Assembly: GCA_964425195.1 (NCBI GenBank)
Contig: CAYRLG010000005.1
Coordinates: 62,001-126,000 of the forward strand
Reading direction: 5' to 3'
Source of the DNA: Desulfamplus sp964425195
Lineage (GTDB): Bacteria; Desulfobacterota; Desulfobacteria; Desulfobacterales; Desulfobacteraceae
Length of the DNA stretch: 64,000 nucleotides
The number at the start of each line of letters is the position of its first letter. The first letter of the stretch is position 1. A model generated the notes under the pieces. That model saw only the letters and a list, made by a program, of their open reading frames with translations, had not been told where the DNA came from and searched no databases. Below are positions 28,205 through 36,734 of this stretch, in pieces. The position numbers and the translations under genes were made by a program.

Positions 28205-29512
28205 ATGAAAACTCTTTTTAAGCCTATTGCCAGTATATTTGGTAAAAAAAATGGTTCAACAGAGGGAGCCGATGATTCCTCTTTATCAGAAGAGCACTCT
28301 AATCCTCTTATGCAGATGGATGATCATGCTCTTGCAAAGCGATATTGCGACACATTTTCAGCAGTTCATACAGTGCAAATAAAACTTGATAAGTTGATAG
28401 AGACAAAAGAGCACATTGCAGAAGAGAGGTTTACATCTTTAAATGAGCAGTACACCTCTTTTTTAGATAAACATAAATCAGGGTTGAGTAAATTAATAGG
28501 TGAAATAGATAGAAGAATAGGGTGTTGTATTGAAGATAAAAAGGATGCAGCAGATAAATTTACTGATATAAAAAAACGTATTCAGCAAGAGACAAAGCTG
28601 CTTGAAGTAGGTGTTATTTCAAAAGAGGAGTATGTAGAAAAAATTCAATCTTTTAAGCCAGAAGAGAAAGAATTTAAAGAGAAATACAAAAATGCTCAAG
28701 ATCGTATTACTCTGTTAAAAGATGCTAAAAATAACAAATATACCCCTCCTCCAGAATCAGACCATCTTGAAGATACAGATAATAGTGATAAGATAATTGA
28801 CTCATCTGTAAAGAAAAAAAACAAAAGCGATAAAAAAGAGGAGCAGAACAGCCCAACTCATGTGTATTCTGGAAAGGATGTTGACATAAACATTGCTTGC
28901 GGTACAAGTTTATCTGTAAAAATTGATGGTATTGCAATTCCTATAACTGCCAGTTTTGTAGGAACTGAGAAGTATGAGTATCTGTTGATTACCAATCCCG
29001 CACCCTATAATACTATAAAACCTAAGCTCTTTTCCGGCAACAAACTTCTGATTGAATGTATCTCTGATGGGCAGCTTTTTATCTTTTCATGTTCTATAAT
29101 TGAGAATCTTAGCAAGCCTATTAGGGCAGTTATTCTTGAATATCCTAAGGAGATGGCAATAAAAATATTAAGGACATCTTCAAGGTTAATATGTAGGATT
29201 CCATCAACACTTATTTTTAAAGGCTCCGGTAAGGAGTCTATAATAAGTGATATAAACTATAAAGGGTGCAGAATCGAGGTGACATATCAACTTGCAGAAA
29301 AAAATTACATTGCACGGATAAATGACACAGTAAAAATAGAGTGCCTTTTTCCAGGAGATGCTCAGGTATATTCTATTGTTGGTATCATTAGAAATGTTAA
29401 GAAAAAAAATCTCACACTTATATACGGCATTCAGTTTACAGAGATTAGTGAATCTACTCAAAAGGCAATGGTGAAATATTTATCGACATTAGAACCTAAA
29501 TGTAATGGTTAG
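28205..29512 (+). CDS. PilZ-domain protein with coiled-coil N-terminus
   Basis: A 435-residue protein. Residues 30-180 are a long charged helical/coiled-coil region. The C-terminal half has a YcgR-N-like barrel (about 220-310) and a PilZ domain with the c-di-GMP motifs RLICR (RxxxR) and DINYKGC (DxNxxG, close to the D/NxSxxG consensus). Such proteins bind c-di-GMP and act on motility or surface functions. A GTG 15 bases upstream (28190) overlaps the cyclase stop; ATG 28205 has AAAAGGTG about 12 bases ahead and is preferred. Its tight link to an adenylate cyclase gene suggests joint action of two second messengers. Confidence 0.82.
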   Translation: MKTLFKPIASIFGKKNGSTEGADDSSLSEEHSNPLMQMDDHALAKRYCDTFSAVHTVQIKLDKLIETKEHIAEERFTSLNEQYTSFLDKHKSGLSKLIGEIDRRIGCCIEDKKDAADKFTDIKKRIQQETKLLEVGVISKEEYVEKIQSFKPEEKEFKEKYKNAQDRITLLKDAKNNKYTPPPESDHLEDTDNSDKIIDSSVKKKNKSDKKEEQNSPTHVYSGKDVDINIACGTSLSVKIDGIAIPITASFVGTEKYEYLLITNPAPYNTIKPKLFSGNKLLIECISDGQLFIFSCSIIENLSKPIRAVILEYPKEMAIKILRTSSRLICRIPSTLIFKGSGKESIISDINYKGCRIEVTYQLAEKNYIARINDTVKIECLFPGDAQVYSIVGIIRNVKKKNLTLIYGIQFTEISESTQKAMVKYLSTLEPKCNG

Positions 29513-29656
29513 TTCTTTAAATTAGATTTATTTTTTACAAGAGTGTTACCTTAATCTTATGTGTTATGAGAGTCAGTATCTTTATACCCCCCCTTAGATT
29601 AATATTTTTAAATACCACGCTTTTATTTTAAGCAAATTCGCCTGATATTCAATCCA

Positions 29657-29737
29657 TTGACATTTTACACATGAAAGGCTATTGTGTAAGGCAAAAATTG
29701 AATAAAATTAAAGAGAAAAACGGGTGTAATTTTACAC
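29657..29737 (+). promoter_or_regulatory. ptsH promoter with four GTGTAA/TTACAC half-sites
   Basis: TTGACA (29657-29662) and TATTGT (29680-29685) are 17 bases apart, a good housekeeping promoter. The half-site TTACAC/GTGTAA occurs at 29665-29670, 29684-29689, 29724-29729 and 29732-29737, arranged as two inverted pairs, one spanning the promoter (13-base gap) and one downstream (2-base gap). The layout suggests a dimeric repressor that blocks RNA polymerase. Confidence 0.55.
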
Positions 29738-29791
29738 ATAATTTGCATAAAAAATAATCAATACTTAAAACTACAAATATACTTAACAAAG

Positions 29792-30076
29792 TTGAACAAT
29801 AATAAAATTCGTCAAGTTACAATTAGAGGCAGATTTGGACTTCATGCCAGACCTGCGGCAATGATTGCAAAAATTGCCCGGAATGCAGAAAATACTGTAT
29901 GGATTACTGATGGTAATAACAGAGCCGATGCTTCAAGTGTCATTGATATGTTGACAATTAACGGCAAACAAGGAAAGAGGCTTGTTCTTGAGGTTGAGTC
30001 GGAAGATGATATTCACCTGCTTGATACTTTAGCAGATTTTTTTCAATCCGGATTTGGGGAAAGTACCGATGGTTAA
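29792..30076 (+). CDS. ptsH: HPr-family phosphocarrier protein
   Basis: A 94-residue HPr: phosphorylated His18 lies in GLHARPAAMIAKIA, and Ser49 in ASSVIDMLTI sits where the regulatory serine is found in other HPrs. It passes phosphate from enzyme I. TTG at 29792 is the only start that keeps the whole fold, and no ATG is available. It overlaps ptsI by 8 bases. No sugar permease (EIIBC) is present in this window, so a regulatory (nitrogen-type) phosphorelay is as likely as sugar uptake. It is preceded by a promoter with a candidate operator array. Confidence 0.9.
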   Translation: MNNNKIRQVTIRGRFGLHARPAAMIAKIARNAENTVWITDGNNRADASSVIDMLTINGKQGKRLVLEVESEDDIHLLDTLADFFQSGFGESTDG

Positions 30077-31874
30077 ATCTCAAAAATGTCAGGCTATAAT
30101 TAAGGGCAATAGCGGAGAATCTGAGCTATCCTATAAAAAGCAGATTATTATAAAAGGAATCGGCGGCTCTCCTGGTATATGTATTGGTAAAGCCTATATT
30201 GTTGACCGTGAAGGGGTCTCACTTGTTAAAAGATATCCAATCTCAGAAGAGGATGTTTCAGCCGAGATCAATCGATTTAAAAACGCAGTTAAACATGCAA
30301 GTGATGAGCATGCATCGATCATAGAGTCTCTTAATAGAGATTTAAGTGATCAGCTTGATATTCTTGAAGCACATTTGGCTCTTTTTAAAGATAAGATGCT
30401 TTATGGTAAAACTATTGAGACTATAAAAAGTGACAAAATAAATGCTGAATGGGCACTAAAAAAGGTATTGCGTAATGTAAAACGGATGTTTATGAAGGTA
30501 AATGATCCTTACCTTAAATCCAGAGTAACTGATATAGTGCAAGTATCTGAGCAGGTTATGCGTCATCTTGTTGGTGCTCAAGATATTAAGATCTCAGATA
30601 TAAATAAAAGAGTTATTCTTATTGCCCATGACCTTTCTCCAGCAGACACTATTCAGATTCAACTTGAACTCATTAAAGGCTTTGTCACAGATCGAGGAGG
30701 TAAAGATTCTCATACAGGTATTATTGCAAAAGCTCTTGGTATCCCAGCGGTAATGGGGCTTGGGAATGCTACACATAAAGTTGAAAATGATGATATTGTT
30801 ATTGTTGATGGGCTGTCTGGTATCTTGATTGTACATCCAGAAGAGGATACCTTATTTGCTTACGAGGAGCAAAGAGCCCGATATGAAGAGCGTCAGGCAA
30901 TAAGAGCCAGAGAGAGTCACCTTCCTGCAATAACTTTAGATGGACATGAATTTCAATTGATGGCTAACATTGAGCTTGTGGAAGAGGTGGTATCTGTAAG
31001 AGATAATGGTGCAAAAGGAGTGGGACTTTTTAGAACAGAATTTCTTTATATTGATCTTAAACGCTTTCCATCTGAAGAGGAACTTTTTGATAAGTATAAA
31101 GAGGTTGTCGATCTATTATCGCCTATGTCCGTCACCTTTAGAACTCTTGATATTAATGGTGATAAGGTTCTACCCTATATGCATAACGTAGAGGAGGAGA
31201 ATCCAGCACTTGGATTGAGAGCCGTGAGATTTTGTCTTAAAAGACCAGAGATCTTTATCACCCAAATCAAGGCAATACTTAGAGCCGGAGCATTTGGCAA
31301 TATAAAACTTCTTATTCCAATGATTTCATGTGTTGAGGAGATTATCCAAGTAAAAGAGATTATAGCCCGTGCTATTTTAGAGCTAAAAGCTGAGGAGAAA
31401 ATTTTTAACGGAGATATTCCACTTGGCATAATGATTGAGGTTCCATCTGCTGTAGTTATCGCTGAAGTCCTTGCTGAGTATGTAGATTTTTTTAGTATTG
31501 GAACAAATGATCTTATTCAATATTCAATGGCAATGGATAGACGTAACCGCCAAGTTGCTCATCTATATAATCCAATGAATCCTGCTGTGATAAGAATGGT
31601 TAAAATGGTTGTAGATGCTGCAAAAAGAAAAAATATTGATGTTGTGATGTGTGGAGAGATGGCAGGAGAGCCATTTAATTTACCCGTTCTTATGGGCGTT
31701 GGATTGACTCAACTATCTATGAATCCGATGTCTATTCCTGTGATCAGGCAGATGGTTACAAGGCTTGATACAGGTGAGGCTAAAGATTTTGTTGACAAAG
31801 TTATACAGATGGGACAAGTTTCTGAAATAATAGCTTCTGTAAAACAACAGTATGGTAAAGTCCTTTCTGACTAA
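30069..31874 (+). CDS. ptsI: PTS enzyme I (phosphoenolpyruvate-protein phosphotransferase)
   Basis: A 601-residue enzyme I that takes phosphate from PEP and gives it to HPr. The phosphohistidine motif is DRGGKDSHTGIIAKALGIPAVMG (usually GGRTSHTAI), the PEP site has GLFRTEFLY, and the C-terminal catalytic cysteine lies in VVMCGEMAGEP. Length fits the family (about 575) plus a short N-terminal extension. ATG 30069 has GGGGA ahead; a TTG at 30054 is the alternative. Overlap with ptsH implies coupled translation. Confidence 0.94.
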   Translation: MVKSQKCQAIIKGNSGESELSYKKQIIIKGIGGSPGICIGKAYIVDREGVSLVKRYPISEEDVSAEINRFKNAVKHASDEHASIIESLNRDLSDQLDILEAHLALFKDKMLYGKTIETIKSDKINAEWALKKVLRNVKRMFMKVNDPYLKSRVTDIVQVSEQVMRHLVGAQDIKISDINKRVILIAHDLSPADTIQIQLELIKGFVTDRGGKDSHTGIIAKALGIPAVMGLGNATHKVENDDIVIVDGLSGILIVHPEEDTLFAYEEQRARYEERQAIRARESHLPAITLDGHEFQLMANIELVEEVVSVRDNGAKGVGLFRTEFLYIDLKRFPSEEELFDKYKEVVDLLSPMSVTFRTLDINGDKVLPYMHNVEEENPALGLRAVRFCLKRPEIFITQIKAILRAGAFGNIKLLIPMISCVEEIIQVKEIIARAILELKAEEKIFNGDIPLGIMIEVPSAVVIAEVLAEYVDFFSIGTNDLIQYSMAMDRRNRQVAHLYNPMNPAVIRMVKMVVDAAKRKNIDVVMCGEMAGEPFNLPVLMGVGLTQLSMNPMSIPVIRQMVTRLDTGEAKDFVDKVIQMGQVSEIIASVKQQYGKVLSD

Positions 31875-32033
31875 GTTATGTCAACACCACATTTGATAAA
31901 TATGATTTTACAACGTATAGCGTTATTATTAATGGCATCTTTTTAAGATGAAAGACTTACAGTATAAGAGAGAGCAACATAAGATAACGTAAATAAAGTG
32001 GTAAAGATCGTAGTATAGGGAGTATGAGTTAAT

Positions 32034-32492
32034 ATGGAATCTGACCATATAAAAATTATAGCAAGCAATAAAAAAGCAAGGCACGATTATGACATCTCCG
32101 GTGAGATAGAGGCTGGAATTGTTCTTGTTGGCACAGAGGTCAAATCAATACGTCAAGGTAAGATAAATTTAAAAGATTCCTATGCTGAGATTAAAAATGG
32201 AGAGGTCTTTTTAAGGCAGATGCACATCACTCCATATCAGAATGCCTACTATGATAATCATGAACCACTAAGGAGCAGAAAACTGCTTCTTCATAACAGA
32301 GAGATAAAAAAATTAATTGGTAAAGTAGCAGAACGAGGTTTTACTATTGTCCCTTTAAAGGTCTATTTTAAAAATGGTAAAATTAAGGTACAGATTGGTC
32401 TTGCCAAAGGTAAGAAACTTTATGACAAAAGAGAGAGTATAAAAAAGAGAGATATCCAAAGAGATATGGACAGAGATGATAAACATCGTTAA
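32034..32492 (+). CDS. smpB: SsrA-binding protein SmpB
   Basis: A 152-residue SmpB, which delivers tmRNA to stalled ribosomes. Motifs: IIASNKKARHDYDI at the start, GIVLVGTEVKSIRQGKINLKDSY, ITPYQNAYYDNHEPLRSRKLLLH, VYFKNGKIKVQIGLAKGKKLYDKRE and the basic tail KKRDIQRDMDR that enters the decoding centre. The tmRNA gene begins 184 bases downstream with its own promoter, the usual pairing. Confidence 0.97.
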   Translation: MESDHIKIIASNKKARHDYDISGEIEAGIVLVGTEVKSIRQGKINLKDSYAEIKNGEVFLRQMHITPYQNAYYDNHEPLRSRKLLLHNREIKKLIGKVAERGFTIVPLKVYFKNGKIKVQIGLAKGKKLYDKRESIKKRDIQRDMDRDDKHR

Positions 32493-32618
32493 TACATACG
32501 GGGTTATTATTAAACCTAAAAAGTCTATACTCTCATTAGAAATGGCTATGAAGTTATTGTAATTGACTTTATCGGTTATCGTGTATATATTTTCGATTAA
32601 AAATATGAGAATTATTAT

Positions 32619-32647
32619 TTTACGTAAAAGATATTGTAATATATAAT
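32619..32647 (+). promoter_or_regulatory. Promoter of ssrA (tmRNA)
   Basis: TTTACG (32619-32624) and TATAAT (32642-32647) are 17 bases apart and lie 29 bases before the mature 5' end. A short 5' leader would be removed by RNase P at the tRNA-like end. Confidence 0.7.
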
Positions 32648-32675
32648 CATAACTAATTATGATCTTTCAAAATTT

Positions 32676-33032
32676 GGGGGCGAAAAGGCTTCGACGGAGA
32701 CGACGAGGTTTTGGTAGCATGTCGAGCTTTCTGTTGACTCGTAAAATCAGTGGAAAATAAACATAATCGCAGACGATTATAACTACGCTGTAGCTGCTTA
32801 GGCAGCTTCCGTCCTGCTGAGATTCTTCCTGTAGGTTTCAGTTAAAGGGCGTCGACTATACGGGAACGCTTCATATTGGTGTCTGACTTATGTGAAGTTA
32901 AACTTTTCAGGCTAAGCTGATATTTATCCATCCTGAAGGAGATTTTCAGCAAAATTTAAATTTCAGGATAAACATGTAGAAGCCACTGCTGACTCTTTTC
33001 GGACGCGGGTTCGACTCCCGCCGCCTCCACCA
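32676..33032 (+). ncRNA. ssrA: Transfer-messenger RNA (tmRNA)
   Basis: The 5' end GGGGGCG pairs with CGCCTCC before ACCA at the 3' end (33029-33032), making the acceptor stem; the T arm GGGTTCGACTCCC is present and the conserved CGAAAAGGCTTCGACGG start is clear. The tag frame from 32769 to 32801 reads ADDYNYAVAA then TAG, with the GCA resume codon at 32769-32771. The 357-nt length and pseudoknot-rich middle fit one-piece tmRNA. The 3' CCA is encoded. Confidence 0.97.
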
Positions 33033-33219
33033 AATCAACATTTTATTAGCCATTCATAACTGCTCCGGATCTAAATCCTCCTTCAATAAAATTTTATAAA
33101 GAGAGTTTGGAAAGATGGGTCAATTTTGTTGCCCTGTTTTAGGTCTCTTTACTTTAACATTAACAATCCATTAGGAAATAATATGAACTTTGAAATTAAA
33201 ACTCATGGATTATGATGGT

Positions 33220-33248
33220 TTGACTCATATAAAATTTACTGATATATT
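33220..33248 (+). promoter_or_regulatory. Promoter of a candidate small RNA
   Basis: TTGACT (33220-33225) and TATATT (33243-33248) are separated by 17 bases. They fit the housekeeping consensus at 5/6 and 5/6. No ORF of size follows, but a strong terminator lies about 50-100 bases downstream. Confidence 0.6.
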
Positions 33249-33254
33249 AATGAC

Positions 33255-33344
33255 CCTTGACAAGGAGTGCTGCTAAACAGTTTTCCTTGCATACTGCCTT
33301 CACTGAGTCCGCATAACGGCTTCTTCCTTCAGTGAAGGCTTTTT
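33255..33344 (+). ncRNA. Candidate small RNA (about 90 nt) between ssrA and pyrE
   Basis: Predicted start near 33255 and end at the T-run at 33344. It has a 5' hairpin (CAAGGA 33261-33266 with TCCTTG 33284-33289, 17-nt loop) and a terminator hairpin. No reading frame or ribosome site is seen in it. No known small RNA family was recognised. The complete promoter, structured body and terminator in a 474-base gene-free stretch make it a credible transcription unit, but expression is unproven. It could also be a decoy terminated leader of pyrE, though pyrE begins 160 bases further on. Confidence 0.55.
33296..33344 (+). terminator. Rho-independent terminator of the candidate small RNA
   Basis: GCCTTCACTGA (33296-33306) and TCAGTGAAGGC (33329-33339) form a perfect 11-base-pair stem with a 22-nt loop, followed by TTTTT (33340-33344). 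The terminator could alternatively serve read-through from ssrA. Confidence 0.9.
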
Positions 33345-33505
33345 ATATTAGCTCTTATTTCTAAGCTATCCTTAAAAATATATTAAATCACTTGGTTTAA
33401 AAAATAAAATTTGTCTATCTGTTCTAAAAAATAGCATCCAAAGATTTCACAGAATTAAAATTACTTGCCACATAATTAACTAATGTAATCAAGGAGTCAA
33501 ATTAA

Positions 33506-34057
33506 ATGAAAAAAAGATTGATAGAGCTTCTCTACAGACGATCCTTTAAATATAGCAAAGAGCCAATATTTAAATTAGCATCAGGGGCAATGAGTCAATT
33601 TTATATTAATTGTAAACCAGTTACCCTTGAACCAGAAGGTATGTATCTTGTGGGACATCTTATGTTTGAAGCGATTAGAGAATCTAATTGTACAGCTATC
33701 GGAGGGTTAACTTTTGGAGCTGATCCTATTGCAGTGGCAACTGCATTTGCTTCTTACCTTAATAAGAGACCTATTAAAGCCTTTTCAATCAGAAAGGAAC
33801 AAAAAGATCATGGTATAATAAAATGGGTAGAAGGTGATATGTCAGCAGGTGAGAAGGTTGTAATTATTGATGATGTTGTTACTACAGGAGGTTCTACTAT
33901 AAAGGCTATTGAACGAGCAAGAGCACAGGGGCTTGAGGTTATACAAGTTGTTACCTTAGTTGACAGACAGGAGGGAGGCATGGAAAATATTAAAAAATAT
34001 ATTCAAAATACTTCTTCTATAATTACTCGCGATAACTTGCTCTCTTGTATTTCTTAA
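33506..34057 (+). CDS. pyrE: Orotate phosphoribosyltransferase
   Basis: A 183-residue type I PRTase that makes OMP from orotate and PRPP in pyrimidine synthesis. The PRPP motif VVIIDDVVTTGGSTIKAIE is intact, as are FKLASGAMSQFYINCK (orotate side) and TFGADPIAVA. CAAGGAG precedes the ATG. Length is at the short end of the family (180-215). It stands alone between the candidate small RNA and the lipoprotein gene. Confidence 0.93.
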   Translation: MKKRLIELLYRRSFKYSKEPIFKLASGAMSQFYINCKPVTLEPEGMYLVGHLMFEAIRESNCTAIGGLTFGADPIAVATAFASYLNKRPIKAFSIRKEQKDHGIIKWVEGDMSAGEKVVIIDDVVTTGGSTIKAIERARAQGLEVIQVVTLVDRQEGGMENIKKYIQNTSSIITRDNLLSCIS

Positions 34058-34065
34058 GTTTAGTA

Positions 34066-34086
34066 TCAACATGGTTAACATGTTGA
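34066..34086. repeat. Hairpin after pyrE
   Basis: TCAACATG (34066-34073) and CATGTTGA (34079-34086) form an 8-base-pair stem with a 5-base loop, 9 bases past the pyrE stop. No T-run follows, so it may protect the 3' end rather than terminate. Confidence 0.45.
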
Positions 34087-34240
34087 AATAGTTGAGTAAT
34101 TACGGATAGACGAATAGAAACATTGTTTTTTAACTTATATATAACAAGTTTCTTGAAAAAAGCATCTAAAAAGAATATGGAATATTAAATGGAATTAGCA
34201 GTTTAATGAACTTACGATTACAAGACTTAGGAGAAGAATA

Positions 34241-35170
34241 ATGAAGTGTCAAGAGCTAAATATAGCAGGCTTTATCCTTGTATTACTATTAATTTTTCTT
34301 TCGGGATGTGCACCGCAACAATTTAAGACAGATCTTTTCTCTTCGTTTGAACACGATTCTCAGGTAGGACCTACTGCTCTTGCATGGGATGGTAAAAATT
34401 TAATAATGGGCACAGCAAACCAGATACTTTTTGCTCGTGATATTGCTACAGAACCTTTTTATAGTTTTTCTAAAAAAGATACCATGCTTAATGGTGGGTC
34501 TTACAGTTCGGGAAGATTTCCAGGACCTCAAAGGATGGATATGGATGTTTGTGGTATGGCATGGGAAGGAGAGTGCTGTGGAGAGGGCTTCTTGTGGATA
34601 GCAGACTCAAAACATGAGCGTATTATAAAAATGAAACCAGACCTAACTTTTGTTTTAGAGTTCAAATCTCCAATTCCAGCACCTAATGGTATCGCCTTTG
34701 ATGGAAAATCTTTATGGATAGTCTCAAAATATAGCTATAAAATAGTTAAATTTAACCCTGATATGCAATCAATTGAAAATATATATTACTCTCCAATTCA
34801 GCGTCCTACAGGACTTACATGGGATTGTAGTGGAAAAGGCTATATCTGGGTAACTGGAATTGATGATTGTCGTACAAGCGAAAAGAGGTGTTATATTCCA
34901 CGACTTTTAAGGATAGATATAAATACGGGTAATATTACACATGAAGTAAAGCTACCAGAGGCTATTACAAGACCATCTTCAGTTACTCTTGCTGAAAATC
35001 ATTTTTGGGTTGGAGACTACAACCTAAATAGAGTTTTTAAAATTCCATTTGATGAAAAAAAACTAATATCTTTGGACCTTAGACCAAATGCTCTCAACAC
35101 TGGCAGAGCAGCTAAACCTAAACAAAAGATGTTAATTCCCGTAAAAGAAGAGGGGGCAGGTGGACGATAA
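34241..35170 (+). CDS. Lipoprotein with beta-propeller (NHL/YncE-like) repeats
   Basis: A 309-residue lipoprotein: lipobox LSGC puts the modified cysteine at residue 23. The mature part has about five sheet repeats of the kind GPTALAWDG, CGMAWEGECC-GEGFLWIADS, APNGIAFDGKSLWIVS, RPTGLTWDCSGKGYIWVT and RPSSVTLAENHFWVGDY, each with an aromatic W near the end, as in NHL- or YncE-type propellers. Such proteins bind other envelope proteins or ligands; no active site is seen. AGGAGAAG precedes the ATG. The neighbours (LysM and M23 proteins) are also envelope proteins. Confidence 0.8.
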   Translation: MKCQELNIAGFILVLLLIFLSGCAPQQFKTDLFSSFEHDSQVGPTALAWDGKNLIMGTANQILFARDIATEPFYSFSKKDTMLNGGSYSSGRFPGPQRMDMDVCGMAWEGECCGEGFLWIADSKHERIIKMKPDLTFVLEFKSPIPAPNGIAFDGKSLWIVSKYSYKIVKFNPDMQSIENIYYSPIQRPTGLTWDCSGKGYIWVTGIDDCRTSEKRCYIPRLLRIDINTGNITHEVKLPEAITRPSSVTLAENHFWVGDYNLNRVFKIPFDEKKLISLDLRPNALNTGRAAKPKQKMLIPVKEEGAGGR

Positions 35171-35191
35171 ATCTCTTCTTACAGAAGAGAT
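35171..35191. repeat. Hairpin after the lipoprotein gene
   Basis: ATCTCTTCT (35171-35179) and AGAAGAGAT (35183-35191) make a 9-base-pair stem with a 3-base loop directly after the stop. No T-run follows, so its role as terminator is doubtful. Confidence 0.45.
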
Positions 35192-35300
35192 AATGGTATC
35201 TCAATATAATAACAATAAGCATTTTATAGTAGGTCGATATAATATACAATGTCAAAACTGATGTAGTAAAGCTTAACATCAAGGAGCTAAGGAGTTTATC

Positions 35301-36479
35301 ATGTTAAATAACACACAGTATAACCTTAAAAGATACTCCATTTTATTTATATCTTTTTTTATTATCAATTGTATTTACTGCATTAATATAGTGTACTCTA
35401 AAGAGGGTGCTCCAACTGCTGATTCAAATCAGATAGCATCAAAGGAAGAAAATTTAAAAGAGAATGGCTCACATTATAAGGGGATTTATAATGTGAGAAA
35501 ACATGATACATTATGGGATATTTCGGGTAAGACTTTGAAATCACCTGAGAGATGGCCTGCTCTTTGGGGTAAAAATCCTCATATCCGAAATCCTCACTGG
35601 ATATATCCAGGAGATACAATTTATCTTAATGATCAAAAAAGCTCATATAATTCAAACCAATCTAATTCGCTTCCACCTGCAATAGCACCTTCAGATAATG
35701 TTATAAACTTAGAAGAGATCAACCCTCCTTATTACTATTTCTATCCATTAATGGAGAGTGTAGGGTATCTCAAAGAGAGTGCTGTACACCCTATTGGTAA
35801 GATTATCTCATGTATGCCAAAATATCAAAAAGAGATTGATATTGATAATGGTGTCTATTTGCAGATTGAAGATGAAACCGATCTTATGGTTGGGGATCAA
35901 TTTCAGATTCTAAGAACCTTTTATATAAGGAGTAAGAACACTACAGCATCTTCTATTATGGTACATCATTATATTACTGGGGTTGTAGAGATAACAAAGT
36001 TGAAAGCAAAGCCTTGTAAATGCCATGACCAGGTATCACAGATAGAAGGTAGAATCGTTAAAGCTTATCGTACAATTTTGTCAGATGATATTTTGATTCC
36101 CTATAACTCAATAGATTCAAAGATTCTTGTAAGGAAGTCTAATAATAATGTTAATGCTAAAATTATCTTTTCTGAGGATCACAGCAATAGAATATCAGAA
36201 AATGCAGTTGTTTTTATAAATAAAGGAAGAGATGATGGTCTCCAGGCGGGTCAATTTTATGACATATTTAATCAGCCAAAAGGTGTTTTGCTTGATTCAG
36301 ATAGGTTTATAGAGAAAACAGAGCATATAGGTTCACTTGTAATATTAAGACTCGAGGACAAAACATCCTCAGCATTAATAACTTATGCCTATAAAGAGAT
36401 TGCCCCAGGAGATATTATGGTCTCACCTCGTTCAGACACTGCTTTTAGCAACATCAAATTAATGGGAGATTATAGATAA
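35301..36479 (+). CDS. Secreted/membrane LysM-domain protein
   Basis: A 392-residue protein: a hydrophobic N-terminal segment (ILFISFFIINCIYCINIVYS), a LysM domain at about residues 65-110 (YNVRKHDTLWDISGKTLKSPERWPALW, IYPGDTIYL), then a long region rich in beta structure with no recognised family. LysM binds peptidoglycan. The WPALWGKNPHIRNPHWIYPGD form of the domain is typical of long LysM proteins in Gram-negative envelopes. AAGGAG lies ahead of the start. It is in line with the lipoprotein and M23 genes. Confidence 0.83.
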   Translation: MLNNTQYNLKRYSILFISFFIINCIYCINIVYSKEGAPTADSNQIASKEENLKENGSHYKGIYNVRKHDTLWDISGKTLKSPERWPALWGKNPHIRNPHWIYPGDTIYLNDQKSSYNSNQSNSLPPAIAPSDNVINLEEINPPYYYFYPLMESVGYLKESAVHPIGKIISCMPKYQKEIDIDNGVYLQIEDETDLMVGDQFQILRTFYIRSKNTTASSIMVHHYITGVVEITKLKAKPCKCHDQVSQIEGRIVKAYRTILSDDILIPYNSIDSKILVRKSNNNVNAKIIFSEDHSNRISENAVVFINKGRDDGLQAGQFYDIFNQPKGVLLDSDRFIEKTEHIGSLVILRLEDKTSSALITYAYKEIAPGDIMVSPRSDTAFSNIKLMGDYR

Positions 36480-36620
36480 TTTAGTATAATAACTTATGAT
36501 AAGTTGCATTAAAAATGGTGTTTTTTGGATAATTGTATTGACACACAGGCGATGATATGTTTTTTTGTGCTGGTTAGTTATTGTAGTTCATGTGTAAGTC
36601 ACTTATTTTAACAGGGCTTT

Positions 36621-36642
36621 ATACAAAGTAGATGCTTTGTAT
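36621..36642. repeat. Inverted repeat between LysM and M23 genes
   Basis: ATACAAAG (36621-36628) and CTTTGTAT (36635-36642) pair across 6 bases, in a 255-base gap. No T-run follows; it may be an operator or an mRNA hairpin. Confidence 0.35.
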
Positions 36643-36734
36643 TGCTCACATGACTGATTACTTATCTGAAATATTATTAATTAAAACATCAGAGTGTAAT
36701 CTTTAATTATAACTTAAAAATGAGGTAACATTCA

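Noticed and set aside
29521..29600. Terminator after the PilZ gene (TTAATCT/AGATTAA with T's)
   Set aside because: A 7-base AT-rich stem with a loop of about 40 bases is not convincing.
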